From: Pseudonocardia kunmingensis
GTDB lineage: Bacteria; Actinomycetota; Actinomycetes; Mycobacteriales; Pseudonocardiaceae
Length of the DNA: 64,000 nucleotides
Assembly (NCBI RefSeq): GCF_006716445.1
Contig: NZ_VFPA01000008.1
Coordinates: 1 to 64,000, forward strand
Reading direction: 5' to 3'
A model generated the notes under the pieces. The model did not search any database, was not told the origin of the DNA, and saw only the letters and a list, made by a program, of their open reading frames with translations. Position 1 is the stretch's first letter. Every line of letters begins with the position of its first letter. This document shows, piece after piece, positions 18,475 to 27,339 of this stretch. A program made the translations under genes and the position numbers.

Positions 18475-18786
18475 GTGCTTCTCCCGCGGGCGCCAACCAC
18501 CGTCTGCCAGATCCGCTCCTGTCCGAGTGCGCCGAGTCCCCGACCCGCGACCACACTAGGCGATCGCTGCCGAGGCGAACGCGACCGCCACGAGCACGGT
18601 GCGGCCTTCGCGCCGCTCGTGAGGTGCGGACGTTCGGTGACGACGGGCGGCGACGAGGGCGGCGACGGCGTAGGCGACTTCCACCGACGCGAACGTGGCG
18701 CCACCGGTGCGAGCGTGATCTCCACCGAAAGCGCCCTGCTTCGTGCCCGAATGAAGCCTCCACACAGATCGACAAGGAGTTCGTAC
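18475..18786. other. 312-bp divergent intergenic region, LAL1 / alcohol dehydrogenase
   Basis: This region must hold the promoters of the regulator (minus) and of the alcohol dehydrogenase (plus). I see no strong palindrome and no RNA gene. A minus-strand frame at 18556-18765 (69 codons) has two hydrophobic stretches but no convincing start, so it is not called as a gene. A clear ribosome site, AAGGAG, lies at about 18774, 8 bases before the dehydrogenase ATG. Confidence 0.5.
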
Positions 18787-19806
18787 ATGACCGGACAGAT
18801 GAAGGCCGTCGTCGTCTCAGAGGTGAAGGGCCAGTGGGAGCTGCAGGACCGCGACGTGCCGGAGGTGGGGCCGAACGACGTCCTGGTGCGGATCCGGGCG
18901 TGCGGGATCTGCGGTACCGACCTGTGGATCACGGACGGCGTGCTCGCGTTCCGGGACTTCCCCCTCGTCCTCGGGCACGAGGCCGCGGGCGAGGTCGTCG
19001 CCGTCGGTGCGGGCGTCACGAAGCGCAAGGTCGGTGACCGGGTCGGGGTCTTCATGGCGCAGAAGATGTGCGGGGTCTGCGACTTCTGCCACGAGGAGCA
19101 CCCGAACAGCTTCGTCACCGCGGCCAACTGCGCCGGCCCCACGCTGACCGGGGTCACCGTCGACGGCGGGCACGCCGAGTACGTCGCGGTCGACGCCGGT
19201 GGGACGGTCCTGCTCCCCGACGGGGTGTCCTACGAGCAGGCCGCGCCGATCATCTGCGCCGGCTACACGGTGTGGGCCGGTCTGCGCCGCGCCGAGCCCA
19301 AGCCGGGTGCGCGGGTGGCGGTGTCGGGCATCGGCGGGCTGGGGCACCTGGCGGTCCAGTACGCGAAGGCCGCGGGCTTCCACGTCACCGCGCTCACCCA
19401 CAGCGCGGACAAGCAGGACCTCGCGCGGCAGCTCGGGGCGGACGAGGTCGTGGCCGACGGTGCCGGGCTCAAGGCGGCCGGCGGCGCCGACGTGCTGCTG
19501 CACACCAACAGCTCGCACGGGGCCGTCGCGGACGCGATGGGCGGTCTGCGGCCGTGGGGGAAGGTGGTCCTGATGGGCATCGGCACGGACGAGCTGAACC
19601 TGCCGGCGCTCGCGTTGACCTCGAACAGCTACCAGGTGATCGGCTCGGCGCACAACACCATCGAGCACCTGGTCGAGGCCCTCGACTTCGTCGCCCGCGG
19701 CGAGGTCTCGACCATGATCGAGACCTTCCCCAAGGAGCGCGCCGAGGAGGCCCGCGCCAAGGCCGCCGCAGGCGACGTGCGCTTCAAGGCCGTCATCACC
19801 TACTGA
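18787..19806 (+). CDS. Zinc-dependent alcohol dehydrogenase (MDR family)
   Basis: This 339-aa medium-chain dehydrogenase/reductase should oxidise an alcohol with NAD(P). Visible are the catalytic-zinc ligands CGICGTD and GHEAAGEV, a structural-zinc-like cysteine cluster (CGVCDFC plus a later Cys), and the Rossmann motif GIGGLGHLA. The fold continues to the expected C-terminus. ATG 18787 follows an AAGGAG. It lies between LAL paralogues 1 and 2, which are in the same orientation as each other and opposite to it. With the downstream aldehyde dehydrogenase it could carry out a two-step alcohol-to-acid oxidation; the substrate is unknown. Confidence 0.93.
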   Translation: MTGQMKAVVVSEVKGQWELQDRDVPEVGPNDVLVRIRACGICGTDLWITDGVLAFRDFPLVLGHEAAGEVVAVGAGVTKRKVGDRVGVFMAQKMCGVCDFCHEEHPNSFVTAANCAGPTLTGVTVDGGHAEYVAVDAGGTVLLPDGVSYEQAAPIICAGYTVWAGLRRAEPKPGARVAVSGIGGLGHLAVQYAKAAGFHVTALTHSADKQDLARQLGADEVVADGAGLKAAGGADVLLHTNSSHGAVADAMGGLRPWGKVVLMGIGTDELNLPALALTSNSYQVIGSAHNTIEHLVEALDFVARGEVSTMIETFPKERAEEARAKAAAGDVRFKAVITY

Positions 19807-19825
19807 GCAGGCGCTGAACACGCCA

Positions 19826-22723
19826 TCAGGGGAACTCCAGGTTCCGCAGCTGCCGGCGGGAGGTGATGCCGAGCTTGCGGAAGATGTTGCGCAGGTGCGC
19901 GTCGATCGTGCGCGGGCTCAGGAAGAGCTGCGCTCCGATCTCCCTCGTCGTCGCCCCGGTGGCGACCAACCGCGCGATCTGCAGCTCGTGCGCGGTCAGC
20001 GCAGCGGCCGGCTGAGCGGTCCGCTTGCGCGGCTGCTCGCCGGTGGCGCGCAGCTCACGGGCGGCGCGCGCGGCGAACGCCTCCATCCCCATGCCCGACA
20101 GCTGGTCGTGCGCGGTGCGCAACTGCTCGCGCGCCTCCTGGCGCCGGCCTTCGCGGCGCAGCCATTCGCCATAGACCAGGTGGGCGCGGGCGAGGTCGGT
20201 AGCCATCCGGCACCGGCCCAGCCGCTCGATCGCCTCGTGGTACAGCTCCTCGGCTGCCCGCCCTGTGCTGACCAGAGCCCGCGAGCGCGCCTCCAGCCCG
20301 AGCGCCCACTGCGAGCCGCTGGCGCGGGTTCGCGAGCCGAGCCGCTCCAGTGCGGCGGCCGCACGCTCCCGCTCGCCACTGCGGACAGCGGCCTCGATGA
20401 GCTCGGGCAGCGCCAGGTTGCTGTGCTCCAGCTCGTCGTACTCGCACGGCTGCGCCGCGGCGGCGAGCGCGGTGCCGTAGCCGCCGAGGCCGTTGTGCAG
20501 CACCGCCAGCGCGTACTGGGCGAAGGTGACCGCCGGGCGCTCCTCCCGCCTGGTCGCCTCCTGGACGATGGCCCCGTACAGCTCGGAGGTCTCGGCCGCC
20601 CGGCCGCGCCAGGCGGAGAGCAGCAGCCTTGCGCCAAGGCCGTTGTGCAGCACCGCCAGCGTGGACTGGGCGGGGGTGACCGCTGCGCCCTCGCCCCGCC
20701 CCGTCGCGTCCCGGACGATGGACGCGTACAGCTTGGAGGTCTCGGCCGCCCGGCCGCGCCAGGCGGGGAGCAGGAGCCGGGCGTCGGGCAGCGGCGCGTC
20801 GCCGGTCGCCAGCGTGATCGCGGTGGCCTCGGCGGCCAGCTCGGCGGCCCGGGCGAGCTCGCCGGTGTGCACGAGGATGGCGGCGAGGTAGGTGAGCGCG
20901 GCGGGCAGCCTGGCCAGCGCGCCGGCCTCGCGGGCGAGCCGGACGTGGCGCCTGGCCAGCGCGTAGACCTGCTCGTCGTCCCACAGCGCGACCGCGACGC
21001 GGCAGGCCAGCCACAGCCAGCGGCGGCTGTCGCCCTCGTCCACCGCCGTGATGCGGGGATCGTGATCGGAGCTGTCGACCGCCTCCAGCGCCCGACGCAG
21101 GACGGGCACGCTCGCCTCGTACCCGCGCAGGGACCTCGTCACCAGCCCGTCCAGCAGGAGATCCGCGACCCGTGGCGGCGTCGACGGTGCGGGTGCGGCC
21201 CGGGCGGCTGCGGCGACCTCCGCCACCCCGAGGCGGTGGGTCGTCGGCCCGGGCAGGAGGGACGCCTCGACCGCCTGCAGGTACGTCTCGCGAGCCAGCG
21301 TGGCGTCCAACGGGGTGAGCGTCCTGGCGGCGTCCAGCAACATGCCGGGCACCTCGCTGCCCCGCGTCAGATGGAGCGCGACCTGGGCGCGCAGCAGCTC
21401 GACCCGGGCGCGTTGCAGCGCGTCGAGCGGTCCGGCCGCCGCGACCGTCAACAGTTCCAGGGCCGAGGCGGGCGCGCCGGCCTCGTGCTCGGCGTGCGCC
21501 GCGGCCAGTGCCCGGCGCGCCCGGCCGGCCGGGTCGGGCGTCAGCCGCACCGCTCGTTCCAGGAACGCGGCCGCCGCGGCGAACCCGCCGCGCGCTCGCG
21601 CCCGCCCGGCCGAGCGTTCCAGCTCCGCCGCGACCGTCTCGTCGGTCTCCAGCACCGCCTGCCCGCGGTGCCAGGCACGGCGGTCGGGGGCGGCCCGCGG
21701 GTCGGTCGCGTCCGCCAGTGCGCGGTGCGCGCGGCGGCGGTCCGGCGGTGCGGCGGACCGGTAGACGGCCGAGCGCACCAGCGGATGGTGGAACCGCACC
21801 CCGTCGCCGATCTCGAGCAGGCCCGCCGCCTCCGCGGGCGCGGCGGCGTCGTCGGGGTCGATCCCGAGGTGCGCGGCGGCGCGCCGCAACAGCGCCGGGT
21901 CGCCCAGGGGCTCGGCCGCCGCGACCAGCAGCAGCATCTGCGTGTCGGTGGGCAGGCCGGCCGACCTGCGCTGGAAGGCGTCCTCGAGCCTGCGCGGCAC
22001 GCTCAGCGCGTCCGGCAGCCCGAACCCGCCCGCCAGGTGTGCCGGCTCCGCGCTCCGGGGCAGCTCCAGCAGCGCCAGGGGGTTGCCGCGCGCTTCGGTG
22101 AGGATCCGGTCCCGCACCCTCTCGTCGAGCGGCGACCGGACCGCCCCGGCCAGCAGCGCCCGCGCGTCCGCCTCGCCGAGTGGGTCCAGGAGCAGCTCGG
22201 GCAACCCGGTGAAGGGCTCGGCGGGGCTCGGGTCGCGCACCGCGAACACCAGCGCCACCCGCTCGGCGTCGACCCGCCGCGCCACGAAGGCGAGGGTCTG
22301 CGCGGACACCTCGTCCAGCCACTGCGCGTCGTCCACCAGGCACAGCAGCGGCTGTTCCTCGGCGACCTCGGCCAGGAGGTTCAAGGCGGCCAGCCCGACC
22401 AGGAACCGGTCCGGGGGGTCCCCGGCACGCAGGCCGAACGCCACACCCAGGGCGGCCTGCTGCGGGTCGGGCAGCGCGCCGAGCCGGTCCAGCATCGGAG
22501 CGCACAACTGGTGCAGGCCCGCGAACGCGAACTCCATCTCGGACTCCACGCCCACGGCGCGCTCCGCCCGGAACCCGGACGCGGCGACTCGCGTGTGCTC
22601 CAGCAGCGCGGTCTTGCCGATGCCGGCCTCCCCGCACACCACGAGTGCGGCGCTGCGCCCGTTCCGCGCCCGGGCGAGCAACCGTTCGAGCGCCTCGCGC
22701 TCGTGGCGCCGGCCGAGAAGCAT
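19826..22723 (-). CDS. LAL-type LuxR regulator, paralogue 2 (with internal duplication)
   Basis: This is a 965-aa LAL regulator with the same architecture as paralogue 1: Walker A GEAGIGKT near residue 32, Walker B LCLVDDAQW, helical middle domain and C-terminal LuxR HTH ending ITSRRQLRNLEFP. ATG 22723 follows a GGGAGAGAG ribosome site; frame upstream of it is only the shadow of paralogue 3. It is about 55 residues longer than paralogue 1, largely because a 50-residue unit (LLL.AWRGRAAETS.LY...AVLHNGLG) occurs twice in tandem, at about 20491-20790. It converges with the alcohol dehydrogenase, with 19 bp between the stops. Confidence 0.93.
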   Translation of the reverse strand: MLLGRRHEREALERLLARARNGRSAALVVCGEAGIGKTALLEHTRVAASGFRAERAVGVESEMEFAFAGLHQLCAPMLDRLGALPDPQQAALGVAFGLRAGDPPDRFLVGLAALNLLAEVAEEQPLLCLVDDAQWLDEVSAQTLAFVARRVDAERVALVFAVRDPSPAEPFTGLPELLLDPLGEADARALLAGAVRSPLDERVRDRILTEARGNPLALLELPRSAEPAHLAGGFGLPDALSVPRRLEDAFQRRSAGLPTDTQMLLLVAAAEPLGDPALLRRAAAHLGIDPDDAAAPAEAAGLLEIGDGVRFHHPLVRSAVYRSAAPPDRRRAHRALADATDPRAAPDRRAWHRGQAVLETDETVAAELERSAGRARARGGFAAAAAFLERAVRLTPDPAGRARRALAAAHAEHEAGAPASALELLTVAAAGPLDALQRARVELLRAQVALHLTRGSEVPGMLLDAARTLTPLDATLARETYLQAVEASLLPGPTTHRLGVAEVAAAARAAPAPSTPPRVADLLLDGLVTRSLRGYEASVPVLRRALEAVDSSDHDPRITAVDEGDSRRWLWLACRVAVALWDDEQVYALARRHVRLAREAGALARLPAALTYLAAILVHTGELARAAELAAEATAITLATGDAPLPDARLLLPAWRGRAAETSKLYASIVRDATGRGEGAAVTPAQSTLAVLHNGLGARLLLSAWRGRAAETSELYGAIVQEATRREERPAVTFAQYALAVLHNGLGGYGTALAAAAQPCEYDELEHSNLALPELIEAAVRSGERERAAAALERLGSRTRASGSQWALGLEARSRALVSTGRAAEELYHEAIERLGRCRMATDLARAHLVYGEWLRREGRRQEAREQLRTAHDQLSGMGMEAFAARAARELRATGEQPRKRTAQPAAALTAHELQIARLVATGATTREIGAQLFLSPRTIDAHLRNIFRKLGITSRRQLRNLEFP
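20491..20790 (-). repeat. 150-bp in-frame tandem duplication inside LAL2
   Basis: Two adjacent 150-bp units, at about 20491-20640 and 20641-20790, encode 50-residue segments that both begin with LLL.AWRGRAAETS and end with AVLHNGLG. The period is exact: the sequence CGTTGTGCAG recurs at 20491 and 20641. The copies have diverged at many positions, so the duplication is not very recent. It adds a helical repeat to the sensor half of the protein and keeps the frame. Confidence 0.88.
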
Positions 22724-22914
22724 TGCTCTCTCTCCCGTGGCCGTCGGCCGGCGCCGGGGCGGGCGGCTGCCCGCGTCCGTTTCGGCCCGGCTGACCGAAC
22801 TCTGCGAATTATGATCTTCAGGCGATTCTCCCACCGGTATCCGGCCCGCCCCCGAGCACGGTCGGTTCGCCCCTCGAGCATCGGTCCGGGCCGGCCGAGA
22901 CTGCCTCGATGTGG
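22724..22914. other. 191-bp spacer between LAL3 and LAL2
   Basis: This spacer lies between the stop of LAL paralogue 3 and the start of paralogue 2 on the minus strand. It contains a locally AT-richer patch (about 22800-22815, AATTATGATC) that is the most promoter-like stretch here, suggesting paralogue 2 has its own promoter. No gene or strong hairpin was seen. Confidence 0.4.
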
Positions 22915-25662
22915 TCAGGAGGAGAGCTGCATGGTCCGCAGTTCGTGGCGGGACGTGATGCCGAGCTTGCGGAAGATGTTGCGCAGATGGGCCTCGATGG
23001 TGCGCGGGCTCAGGAACAGCTGGGCGCCGATCTCCTTGGAGGTGGCGCCGGTGGCGACCAGGCGGGCGATGTGCAGCTCGTGCTCGGTGAGCCCGGTCGC
23101 GGGCCGGTGGGACCGTTCGCGCGGCTGGTCGCCTGCCGCGCGCAACTCGCGGGCGGCCCGGGCGGCGAACCCGTCCGCGCCCATCGCCGTGAGCTGGTCG
23201 TGGGCGGTCCGGAGCTGTTCGCGGGCATCGCGACGGCGGTTCTCGCGGCGCAGCCACTCGCCGTAGACCAGGTGGGCGCGGGCGAGATGGGCTGCCATCC
23301 GGGTGTGGCCGAGGTGCTCGATCGCCTCGCGATAACCCGCCTCGGCGGCCGGTCCGGCGCTGGTCAGCGCGCGTGACCGGGCTTCGAGACCGAGCGCCCA
23401 CGGGGTGCCGCTCGCGCGGGCCCGCGGGCTGAGCTCCGCCAGCGCGGCCGCGGCGCGGTCCGGCGCACCGGAGCGGACGGCCGCCTCGATCAGCTCGGGC
23501 AGGGCCTTGGTGCTGTGCACAAGCTCTCCGGACGCCCACACCCGCTCCGCGGCGTCGAGCGCGGCGGCGTAGCCGCCCAGCCCGTTGTGCAGGACCGCCA
23601 GGTTGGAGTTCGCGATGGTGACCGCCGTGCCCTCGCCCCGCTCGTTCCCGTCCTGGACCGCGGCCGTGTGGAGCGTGGACGCCTCGGCGCGCCTGCCGCG
23701 CCAGGCCGCGAGCATGAGCCGGGTGTGGGGCAGCGGTGCGGCTCCGGTCGCTCGCGTGATCGCGTCGGTCTCCGCGATCAGCTCGGAGACCCGGGTGAGC
23801 TCGCCGGCGTTCGCCAGCACGGTCGCGTGGAAGGTGAGCGCGAACGGCAGGGTGGCCAGCGCCCCCGCGTCGCGGGCGAGCCGGAGGTGGCGATCGGCGA
23901 GGGCCTCGGCGGCAGCGTCGTCCCACAGCGCCATCGCGATGTGGCAGCTCAACCACAGCCAGCGGAGGTCGCCGGCGCCGGGTGCCATGCCGAGGAACGT
24001 CTCCAGCGTCCGGCGGAAGCCGGGCACGCCGGCGTCGTAGCCGTGGAGGTAGTAGGTCACCAGGCCGTCGAGCAGGACGTCCACCGGCCGGGGCGGCGCC
24101 GGTGGGGCGGGCGCCCTCCGGGCGGCCTCGGCCACCTCACCGATCCCGCGGCCGCAGGTGCGGGCACCGGCCATGATCGACGCTTCGAGCGCCTGGAGGT
24201 AGGCCTCGCGGGACAGCGCGGCGTCGAGGGGGGCGAGCCGCTCGGCGGCGGTCAGCAGCATCCCCGGCACGTCGTTCCCCCGCGTGACGTGGAACGCGAC
24301 CTGGGCGCGCAGCAGATCGACCCGTGCCGCGTGCAGCGCGTCCAGCGGGCCTGCGGCCGCGACCGCCAGGAGGTTCGACGCGGCCTCGGGGTCGCCTGCC
24401 TCGTGCGTGGCGGCCGCCGCGGCAAGTGCCCGGCGGGCCCGGCCGGACGGCTCGGGGGAGAGGTCGGCCGCCCGTTCCAGGAAGGCGGCGGCCGAGGAGA
24501 GCCCGCCCCGGGTCCGGGCCCGGTCCGCCGAGCGTTCCAGTTCCACGGCGGCCGTCTCGTCGGTGCCCAGCACGCTCTGCGCGTGGTGCCAGGCCCGGCG
24601 GTCGGGCTCGGTCCGGGGGTCGGTCGCGGCGGCCAGTGCCTGGTGGGCCCGGCGCCGGTCGGGCGGCGCCGCGGCCCGGTAGACGGCCGAGCGGGCCAGC
24701 GGGTGCGGGAACCGGACCTGGGTGCCGATCTCGAGCAGCCCGGCCTCCTCGGCGGGTGCCGCGGCGTCGGCGCCGACGCCGAGGTGGGCGGCGGCGCGCA
24801 GCAGCAGCGCGGTGTCACCGGTCGGGTCGGCGGCGGCGGTCAGCAGCAGCAGCCGGGTGGCGGCGGGCAGGCTCTCGGATCGCTGCCGGAAGCTCTCCTC
24901 GACCCGGTCCGGGACGCTCACCGCGTCGGGTAGCCCGAAGCCGGCGGCCAGCGCCGCCGTTCGCACCGGCCGGCTGCCGCGGGCCAGTTCCCGCAGGGCG
25001 AGGGGGTTGCCGCGGGCCTCGGCGAGGATCCGGTCGTGCACCCGCTCGTCGAGCGGGGCGGGAACCGCCTCGGCGAGCAGCGTCCGCGCGGCGGCGTCGC
25101 CGAGCCGGGTCGGGAGCAGGTGCGGCAGGCCGGTGAACGCCTCGGTGCCGGCGGTGCCGGGCGCGGGGTCGCGCCGGGCGAGGATCAGCGCCAGGTGCTC
25201 GGCCTCGGCGCGGCGCGCGACGAAGCCGAGGGTCTGCGCGGAGGCCGGGTCCAGCCACTGGGCGTCGTCGACCAGGCACAACAGGGGTTGCTCGGCGGCG
25301 GCCTCGGCGAGCAGGCCGAGGGTGGCGAGCCCGACCAGGAACCGGTCCGGCGGGTTGCCGGTGGTCTGTCCGAGCGCCACGCCGAGCGCGGTCCGCTGCG
25401 GGTCGGGCAGGGTGGCGAGCTGGTCGAGCAGGGGTGCGCAGAGCTGGTGCAGAGCCGCGAACGCGAACGGCATCTCGGCCTCGACACCGGTCACCTGCAG
25501 CACCCGGAACCCGGACGCGGCACCACGGGCGTGCTCCAGGAGCGCGGTCTTGCCGATGCCCGCCTCGCCGTGCACGACCAGCGCGCCGCTGCGGCCGTCC
25601 CGGGCCCGGGCGAGCAGCTGGTCGACGGTGGCGCACTCGGTGCTCCGGCCCAAGAGCTGCAC
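22915..25662 (-). CDS. LAL-type LuxR regulator, paralogue 3
   Basis: This 915-aa LAL regulator has Walker A GEAGIGKT, Walker B LCLVDDAQW and a C-terminal LuxR HTH (LTEHELHIARLVATG...SPRTIEAHLRNIFRKLGI). It starts at GTG 25662, five bases after GGGAGG; upstream frame to 27048 is the shadow of the aldehyde dehydrogenase. It is more diverged from paralogues 1 and 2 than they are from each other in the HTH (EAH for DAH, and a GLTEHE start). It follows the aldehyde dehydrogenase gene on the same strand, separated by a strong hairpin. Confidence 0.93.
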   Translation of the reverse strand: MQLLGRSTECATVDQLLARARDGRSGALVVHGEAGIGKTALLEHARGAASGFRVLQVTGVEAEMPFAFAALHQLCAPLLDQLATLPDPQRTALGVALGQTTGNPPDRFLVGLATLGLLAEAAAEQPLLCLVDDAQWLDPASAQTLGFVARRAEAEHLALILARRDPAPGTAGTEAFTGLPHLLPTRLGDAAARTLLAEAVPAPLDERVHDRILAEARGNPLALRELARGSRPVRTAALAAGFGLPDAVSVPDRVEESFRQRSESLPAATRLLLLTAAADPTGDTALLLRAAAHLGVGADAAAPAEEAGLLEIGTQVRFPHPLARSAVYRAAAPPDRRRAHQALAAATDPRTEPDRRAWHHAQSVLGTDETAAVELERSADRARTRGGLSSAAAFLERAADLSPEPSGRARRALAAAAATHEAGDPEAASNLLAVAAAGPLDALHAARVDLLRAQVAFHVTRGNDVPGMLLTAAERLAPLDAALSREAYLQALEASIMAGARTCGRGIGEVAEAARRAPAPPAPPRPVDVLLDGLVTYYLHGYDAGVPGFRRTLETFLGMAPGAGDLRWLWLSCHIAMALWDDAAAEALADRHLRLARDAGALATLPFALTFHATVLANAGELTRVSELIAETDAITRATGAAPLPHTRLMLAAWRGRRAEASTLHTAAVQDGNERGEGTAVTIANSNLAVLHNGLGGYAAALDAAERVWASGELVHSTKALPELIEAAVRSGAPDRAAAALAELSPRARASGTPWALGLEARSRALTSAGPAAEAGYREAIEHLGHTRMAAHLARAHLVYGEWLRRENRRRDAREQLRTAHDQLTAMGADGFAARAARELRAAGDQPRERSHRPATGLTEHELHIARLVATGATSKEIGAQLFLSPRTIEAHLRNIFRKLGITSRHELRTMQLSS

Positions 25663-25734
25663 GTGTCCTCCCGCGCGAAAGCCTAGCGCCGGCGGTGGAG
25701 ACCGTGATCGCGGCGAGAGCGCCCCGACCGCAGC

Positions 25735-25769
25735 GACGGGCTGCCGGCAGGTCGTGCCGGCAGCCCGTC
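25735..25769 (-). terminator. Perfect 15-bp hairpin after the aldehyde dehydrogenase gene
   Basis: A 15-bp perfect inverted repeat (25735-25749 with 25755-25769) encloses a 5-nt loop. It lies 16 bp beyond the aldehyde dehydrogenase stop, between it and LAL3. It lacks a T-run, as is common for actinobacterial terminators. Confidence 0.7.
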
Positions 25770-25784
25770 CCGTTCGGCGATCTT

Positions 25785-27305
25785 CTACAGGGCGATCAGG
25801 ACGGCCTTGTGCTTCGTGAAGGCGTCCATCACCTCGGGCCCGCCTTCGCCGCCGATTCCGGACTGCTTGAAGCCGGCGAACGGCATCGGTCCGGTGGTCA
25901 TCTCGTGATGCGTGTTGACCCAGACCGTGCCGGCGTCGATGCCCGCGGCGAGCCGGTGTGCGGTGGCGAGGTCCTTGGTCCACACCGAGGCGGCCAGCCC
26001 GTACTCGGTCTGGTTGGCCCTGGCGATCGCGTCGTCGATGTCGGTGAAGCCCATCAGGGCACCGACCGGGCCGAAGATCTCCTCCCGGACCACGCGCATG
26101 TCCGGCGTGACGTCGCCGAGCAGGGTCGGGGTGACGAAGAACCCGTGGTCGCCGTACCGCGTGCCACCCGTCAGGGTGCGGGCACCTTCCTGGGCGGCGA
26201 TGTCGAACCAGGACGTCACGCGCTCGAAGTGCGGCCGGGCGGCGAGCGGCCCCATCATCGTCGCCGGGTCGAGGGGATCGCCCACGACGAACCCGGCCAT
26301 CGCGGTGATGAGCCGTTCGGTGAACTCCGCGCGGACGCTGTCCGCGACGATGAGGCGGGTCCCCGCGACGCAGGCCTGGCCGCTGCCGGCGAGCAGGGCG
26401 ACCGCGGCACCGCGGGCCGCCACCTCGAGGTCGGCGTCGGCGAACACCACGACGGGCGACTTGCCACCGAGCTCCAGGGTGAGGCGCTTCAGGTCGGCGC
26501 TCGCCACCTCGTGCACGTGCCTGCCGACCGCGGTCGAGCCCGTGAACGCGATCTTGGCCACCCCGGGGTGGCGGACCAGGGACTCGCCCGCCTCGCGCCC
26601 CGGGCCCGTGACGACGTTCACCACGCCAGGGGGCAGGTCGGTGTGCTCGTCGAGCAGCTCGGCGAACCGCAGCGTGGTGAGCGACGCCCACTCCGGCGGC
26701 TTGAGCACCGCCGTGTTGCCTGCCGCGAGCGCCGGAGCGAGCGTCAACGCGAGCTGCACCATCGGGCCGTTCCAGCCCCAGATGAAGCCGACGACCCCCA
26801 GGGGTTCCCGGCGGGTGTAGCCGAGGCGGTTGCCCGGCATCGGGACGGTGTGGCCGCCCAGCATGGTCGGCCATCCGGCGTAGTGCCGGTAGGTCTGGGC
26901 GGCCACGGCCATCATCTGGCGCGTCATGGTGATCGGCCCGCCCATGTTGGCGGACTCGATGGTCGCCAGTTCCTCGGCGTGCTCCTCGGCGACGGCGGCG
27001 ATCTGGAGCAGGATCCGGCCGCGGACGGCGGGGTCGATCCCCGACCACGTCGGGTCGGTGAACGCCTTCTGCGCGGCGCGGACGGCGATGTCGACGTCCT
27101 CGGCGCCACCGCGGGGGATGCTCGCGAGCGGTGCCTCGGTGGTCGGGTCGGTGTTCGGCAGGGTCTGCCCGGACACGGCGGGCACACGGCGGCCGCCGAT
27201 GATCATCTGTCGGTCACCGCTGCGCGCGAACGCGGGGATCGCGCGCCGGGCCGCCTCCGAGATCGGTGGGGTGCCGCCTGCGGTGATGGTGGTTTCGACG
27301 GTCAT
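25785..27305 (-). CDS. NAD(P)-dependent aldehyde dehydrogenase
   Basis: This 506-aa enzyme of the aldehyde dehydrogenase superfamily oxidises an aldehyde to the acid. The catalytic Cys lies in GSGQACVAG and the general-base Glu in LTLELGGKSP, and the cofactor-binding FTGSTAVGR motif is present. ATG 27305 is the conserved start. It follows the MFS gene by 35 bp on the same strand, so the two are probably one operon, and it ends in a strong hairpin. With the nearby alcohol dehydrogenase, aldo-keto reductase and molybdo-oxidase it forms an alcohol/aldehyde-handling cluster; the substrate is not identifiable. Confidence 0.94.
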   Translation of the reverse strand: MTVETTITAGGTPPISEAARRAIPAFARSGDRQMIIGGRRVPAVSGQTLPNTDPTTEAPLASIPRGGAEDVDIAVRAAQKAFTDPTWSGIDPAVRGRILLQIAAVAEEHAEELATIESANMGGPITMTRQMMAVAAQTYRHYAGWPTMLGGHTVPMPGNRLGYTRREPLGVVGFIWGWNGPMVQLALTLAPALAAGNTAVLKPPEWASLTTLRFAELLDEHTDLPPGVVNVVTGPGREAGESLVRHPGVAKIAFTGSTAVGRHVHEVASADLKRLTLELGGKSPVVVFADADLEVAARGAAVALLAGSGQACVAGTRLIVADSVRAEFTERLITAMAGFVVGDPLDPATMMGPLAARPHFERVTSWFDIAAQEGARTLTGGTRYGDHGFFVTPTLLGDVTPDMRVVREEIFGPVGALMGFTDIDDAIARANQTEYGLAASVWTKDLATAHRLAAGIDAGTVWVNTHHEMTTGPMPFAGFKQSGIGGEGGPEVMDAFTKHKAVLIAL

Positions 27306-27339
27306 GGTCGTTCCTCTCGGTAGTTCTTCGGGTCGAAGG

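Noticed and set aside
18556-18765. 69-codon minus-strand frame with two hydrophobic stretches
   Set aside because: No ribosome site and no family; it lies in the divergent promoter region.
22724-23956. N-terminal extension making LAL2 1,376 aa
   Set aside because: The extension is an out-of-frame shadow of LAL3; a proper ATG with ribosome site and the conserved LLGR start lies at 22723.
25663-27048. N-terminal extension making LAL3 1,377 aa
   Set aside because: It is antiparallel-free but out of frame with the aldehyde dehydrogenase it overlaps; GTG 25662 has a GGGAGG and the conserved LAL start.
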